Part shown: in pieces, positions 5,493 through 7,233 of the stretch
Layout of the letters: every line of letters begins with the position of its first letter
Position numbering within the stretch: position 1 is the first letter of the stretch
NCBI GenBank assembly: GCA_029942065.1
Contig: JAPYTY010000097.1
Span: 1-7,233 of the forward strand
Direction: 5' to 3'
Source: Acidobacteriota bacterium
Lineage (GTDB): Bacteria > Acidobacteriota > UBA6911 > RPQK01 > JADFOI01
Length of the DNA: 7,233 bases
Program-made: the position numbers and the translations under genes
The notes under the pieces: generated by a model
Told to the model about the DNA's origin: nothing
Seen by the model: only the letters and a program-made list of their open reading frames with translations
Databases searched by the model: none

Positions 5493-6839
5493 ATGCCTGA
5501 ATGTTTTCGCTCGGTACTGGAGCGACTGGATCAAGACAACGAGTTGTTGCACATCCGCAAGCCTGTGGATGTGCGCTATATTTCCCCACTCATCGTACAG
5601 GCTGACAAGCCGGTTTGGTTTCACGATCCCATTGGCTTCGACGTTCCCGTGGTGAGTGGGCTGTATTGGAAGCGGGATCGACTGGCCCGTTCCTTGAACT
5701 GGCCCGAGAGTGAGCTGGGGGTCCGGTTTCCCCAGGGTATTCAAAGGATGATGGATCCGGTCAGCGTCGAGGAAGCACCCTGCCAGGAAGTCGTCAAGTC
5801 AGGCGATGAGGTGGATCTGACGGAATTACCGATACCTTTTCTGGGAGAGCGCGATGGAGGAGCCTTCATCTCGGCAGGGGTCCTGCTGGCCCGCGGTGAG
5901 GAGGGCGTTGTCAATGCCGGGGTCTACCGGCTGATGTACCGCAGCCGGAATGTGACATCGGTAGACCTGGTCACCAACTCCGATCTGAGAAAGTGCTACG
6001 AGGCGGCCTTCAAGCGCAAGGAGCCTCTGCCCATTGCCGTTTGTATCGGAGTCCATCCCTTTGAGATGCTCAGCGCCGCTTTCAAGGCACCCCCCGGTGT
6101 GAGCGAGATGAGTATCGCGGGAGGCCTGCACGGTGACCCGGTTCGGACGGTGCCCGCCAAAACCAACCAGCTGCCGGTGCTGGCTGACTGCGAAATCGTT
6201 CTGGAGGGCGAGATCGAGCCGGTGGGGTGGACCGTCGATGAAGGCCCTTTCGGAGATTTCGCCGGAATGTACACGGAGGTGAGATGGAATCCCACCTTCA
6301 CCGTCAAGACCATGACTCACCGTGCCAACCCCCTCTTCCAGGTCATTCAGATGCCCTGGGAAAACGCCTGGCTGGGAGCGGTGGCCATGGAGGCTCAGAT
6401 TCTGGAGGTTCTGGCAACGGCCGGTGTCAGCGCGGTGGCGGTGCGGGTCACCGAAGGGAGCGCTTGCCGGTGGTCGGTGATCGCCTCCATTCGCAAAAGA
6501 GCGGGCGGGGGTAAAAACGCCCTGATGGCCATTCTCTCCCTTCCGGACACCAAGCATGCGGTGGTGGTGGATGAGGATGTGGATATCTTTGACCCCGAGC
6601 AGCTGGAATGGGCCAAGACCTTCCGGGTGCAGGCTGATCAGGATGTCATGATCATCAGTGGTGCCCAGGGCAAGCACATCGATCCTAGCCTGCGCGCCTG
6701 GGAGTTGCCCCGGGGACAACTCCCCACCACCTCCAAAATGGGCATCGATGCCACCACTCCTGAAGGCATACCGGCCGAACATTACGAAATTATCACCCAC
6801 CCCTTTCGCGACGAGGTCAAGCTTGAGTCATTCCTCTGA
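5493..6839 (+). CDS. UbiD-family prenylated-FMN-dependent (de)carboxylase
   Basis: This 448-residue cytosolic enzyme belongs to the UbiD/Fdc1 family, which reversibly decarboxylates aromatic or alpha,beta-unsaturated acids with prenylated FMN. Family landmarks occur in order: CFRSVLERLDQDNEL (4-18), DLTELPIPF (108-116), NAGVYR with N141 and R146 (equivalents of Fdc1 N168 and R173 by my recalled alignment), GVSEM with E205 (Fdc1 E233), TNQLPVLADCEIVLEG (224-239), the catalytic EGPFGD (E250, D255) and KMGIDAT (415-421). No histidine lies between 147 and 187, where Fdc1 has metal ligand H191; ungapped, D164 takes its place. It is somewhat shorter than Fdc1 or E. coli UbiD (roughly 500 residues). 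AGAGGTGAG at 5482-5490 precedes the ATG. Its last 17 bases overlap the next gene. The substrate cannot be told, and the UbiX-type cofactor maker is not here. Confidence 0.93.
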   Translation: MPECFRSVLERLDQDNELLHIRKPVDVRYISPLIVQADKPVWFHDPIGFDVPVVSGLYWKRDRLARSLNWPESELGVRFPQGIQRMMDPVSVEEAPCQEVVKSGDEVDLTELPIPFLGERDGGAFISAGVLLARGEEGVVNAGVYRLMYRSRNVTSVDLVTNSDLRKCYEAAFKRKEPLPIAVCIGVHPFEMLSAAFKAPPGVSEMSIAGGLHGDPVRTVPAKTNQLPVLADCEIVLEGEIEPVGWTVDEGPFGDFAGMYTEVRWNPTFTVKTMTHRANPLFQVIQMPWENAWLGAVAMEAQILEVLATAGVSAVAVRVTEGSACRWSVIASIRKRAGGGKNALMAILSLPDTKHAVVVDEDVDIFDPEQLEWAKTFRVQADQDVMIISGAQGKHIDPSLRAWELPRGQLPTTSKMGIDATTPEGIPAEHYEIITHPFRDEVKLESFL

Positions 6840-7008
6840 GATCGCCGACAGGATCCTCGCTCTCTTGAAGAAGGAACCGATGTCTTACTACGCCATCCTC
6901 CGGGCCCTCCAGGATGTGGAGTACCGGGTCATCTTGCAGGCCTGGGGGATCTTGAGGGAGAGGGATCTGCTGGCCCGGGACCCGGAGGGGAATTACCTGC
7001 TGCGGTAG
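6823..7008 (+). CDS. Small winged-helix-like protein coupled to UbiD, 61 aa
   Basis: I recognise the fold type but not a named family. From a TTG start at 6823 (GAGGT at 6813-6817, five bases upstream) the frame gives 61 residues. The predicted helices at about 3-16, 20-30 and 33-48, and a short hairpin ending in DPEGNYLLR (53-61), match the outline of a minimal winged helix-turn-helix. The gene overlaps the UbiD end by 17 bases in another frame, suggesting translational coupling. No ATG is available apart from M20, which would remove helix 1, and 6658, which lies deep inside UbiD and would add a low-complexity N-terminus. It may be a DNA-binding regulator, or a small accessory subunit of the decarboxylase using a winged-helix fold for protein contacts. 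Coding status is likely, function unknown. Confidence 0.65.
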   Translation: MSHSSEIADRILALLKKEPMSYYAILRALQDVEYRVILQAWGILRERDLLARDPEGNYLLR

Positions 7009-7063
7009 CCCACTAGGGTTTGTTCCCACTTTGATTTTTCGAGCTAGTTGAAGATCGGCGTCA

Positions 7064-7099
7064 GTAGGGGCGCACGGCCGTGCGCCTGCAGCAAGGTCG
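7064..7099 (+). repeat. Palindromic repeat, copy B (inverted relative to 2411-2447)
   Basis: Begins GTAGGGGCGCAC and contains the perfect 18-base palindrome 7069-7086 (nine bases each side of GG/CC), followed by TGCAGCAAGG. It shares both stem arms and the tail with the copy at 2411-2447 but differs in the loop. Confidence 0.75.
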
Positions 7100-7107
7100 T
7101 TGTAGTG

Positions 7108-7124
7108 GCCGCTCTATGAGCGGC
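7108..7124. repeat. 7-bp hairpin with TAT loop
   Basis: GCCGCTC (7108-7114) pairs with GAGCGGC (7118-7124) around TAT. It lies between the palindromic repeat and the right 85-bp repeat, and a short palindrome TTCCGGAA follows at 7126-7133. Possibly another unit of the spacer repeats. The 7009-7063 stretch before these repeats holds only a weak GGG/CCC stem (7016-7027) and a T-run (7035-7039), with no gene. Confidence 0.55.
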
Positions 7125-7148
7125 TTTCCGGAAGAGGTGCCTTCAGGT

Positions 7149-7233
7149 GTTCATTTCCAGGACATCCTTTACACAGAACATTCTGAGTTCACTTCTCCGG
7201 AGCCCTGAAGGGGCGGCATAGAATAGCCTGGGG
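7149..7233 (-). repeat. 85-bp dispersed repeat, right copy (cut by window end)
   Basis: The reverse complement matches 47-131 at 77 of 85 positions without gaps. It points opposite to the left copy, so the two form an inverted pair bracketing all genes of the window. Similarity fades inward of 7149, so this is a true repeat boundary on the inner side. The outer boundary is beyond the window. Confidence 0.85.

Noticed and set aside
5826..6800. 324-residue minus-strand frame opposite UbiD
   Set aside because: It is the antisense shadow of a well-conserved UbiD gene, rich in His, Gly and Gln as such shadows are in GC-rich DNA.
1..7233. Composite transposon or genomic island bounded by the 85-bp inverted repeats
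   Set aside because: No transposase, integrase, tRNA or target duplication is visible, and the window edges cut the repeats; kept only as a finding.

Overview
The window looks like a chromosomal stretch from a GC-rich (judged by eye, mid-to-high 50s %) free-living soil, sediment or host-associated bacterium. The secreted amidohydrolase with an IPT/TIG-like tail and the many palindromic spacer repeats of the 'GCCCCTTCAGGGC' and 'GTAGGGGCGCAC..GTGCGCC' kinds resemble what I know of Acidobacteriota and, less so, Planctomycetota or Verrucomicrobiota. No rRNA or housekeeping marker is present, so this assignment is a guess.

Layout. 1-329: dense non-coding repeat DNA (GTGA-loop hairpin, an 85-bp dispersed repeat, nested hairpins, a short heptamer array). 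330-656 (-): small unrecognised protein. 657-978: non-coding leader with an orphan Shine-Dalgarno sequence and two stable hairpins. 979-2298 (+): 12-helix MFS exporter of the DHA3/EntS-like group. 2299-2757: non-coding, holding a gene-end hairpin plus T-run, a palindromic repeat, a 177-bp fold-back element and a further hairpin. 2758-3387 (-): catechol-type class I O-methyltransferase. 3499-5268 (-): exported metal-dependent amidohydrolase with a C-terminal IPT/TIG-like domain. 5269-5492: divergent promoter region. 5493-6839 (+): UbiD-family prenylated-FMN decarboxylase. 6823-7008 (+): overlapping 61-aa winged-helix-like protein. 7009-7233: repeats again, ending in an inverted copy of the 85-bp repeat found at the left edge.

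How the parts may work together. The amidohydrolase and methyltransferase genes lie head-to-tail and may share a transcript. The decarboxylase and the small winged-helix-like protein overlap by 17 bases and are probably translationally coupled. A UbiD-type decarboxylase, a catechol-type O-methyltransferase and a small-molecule exporter would fit handling of an aromatic or alpha,beta-unsaturated acid, but opposite strands and long repeat-filled gaps argue against one pathway operon. No UbiX-type prenyltransferase for the UbiD cofactor is in the window.

The most distinctive features are the repeats (an inverted 85-bp pair bracketing all the genes, a 177-bp imperfect palindrome with 20-bp ends, and an inverted pair of a third repeat), the UbiD/small-protein couple, and a UbiD protein that seems to lack one usual metal-binding histidine. 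No transposase, integrase, CRISPR array, tRNA or rRNA was found.
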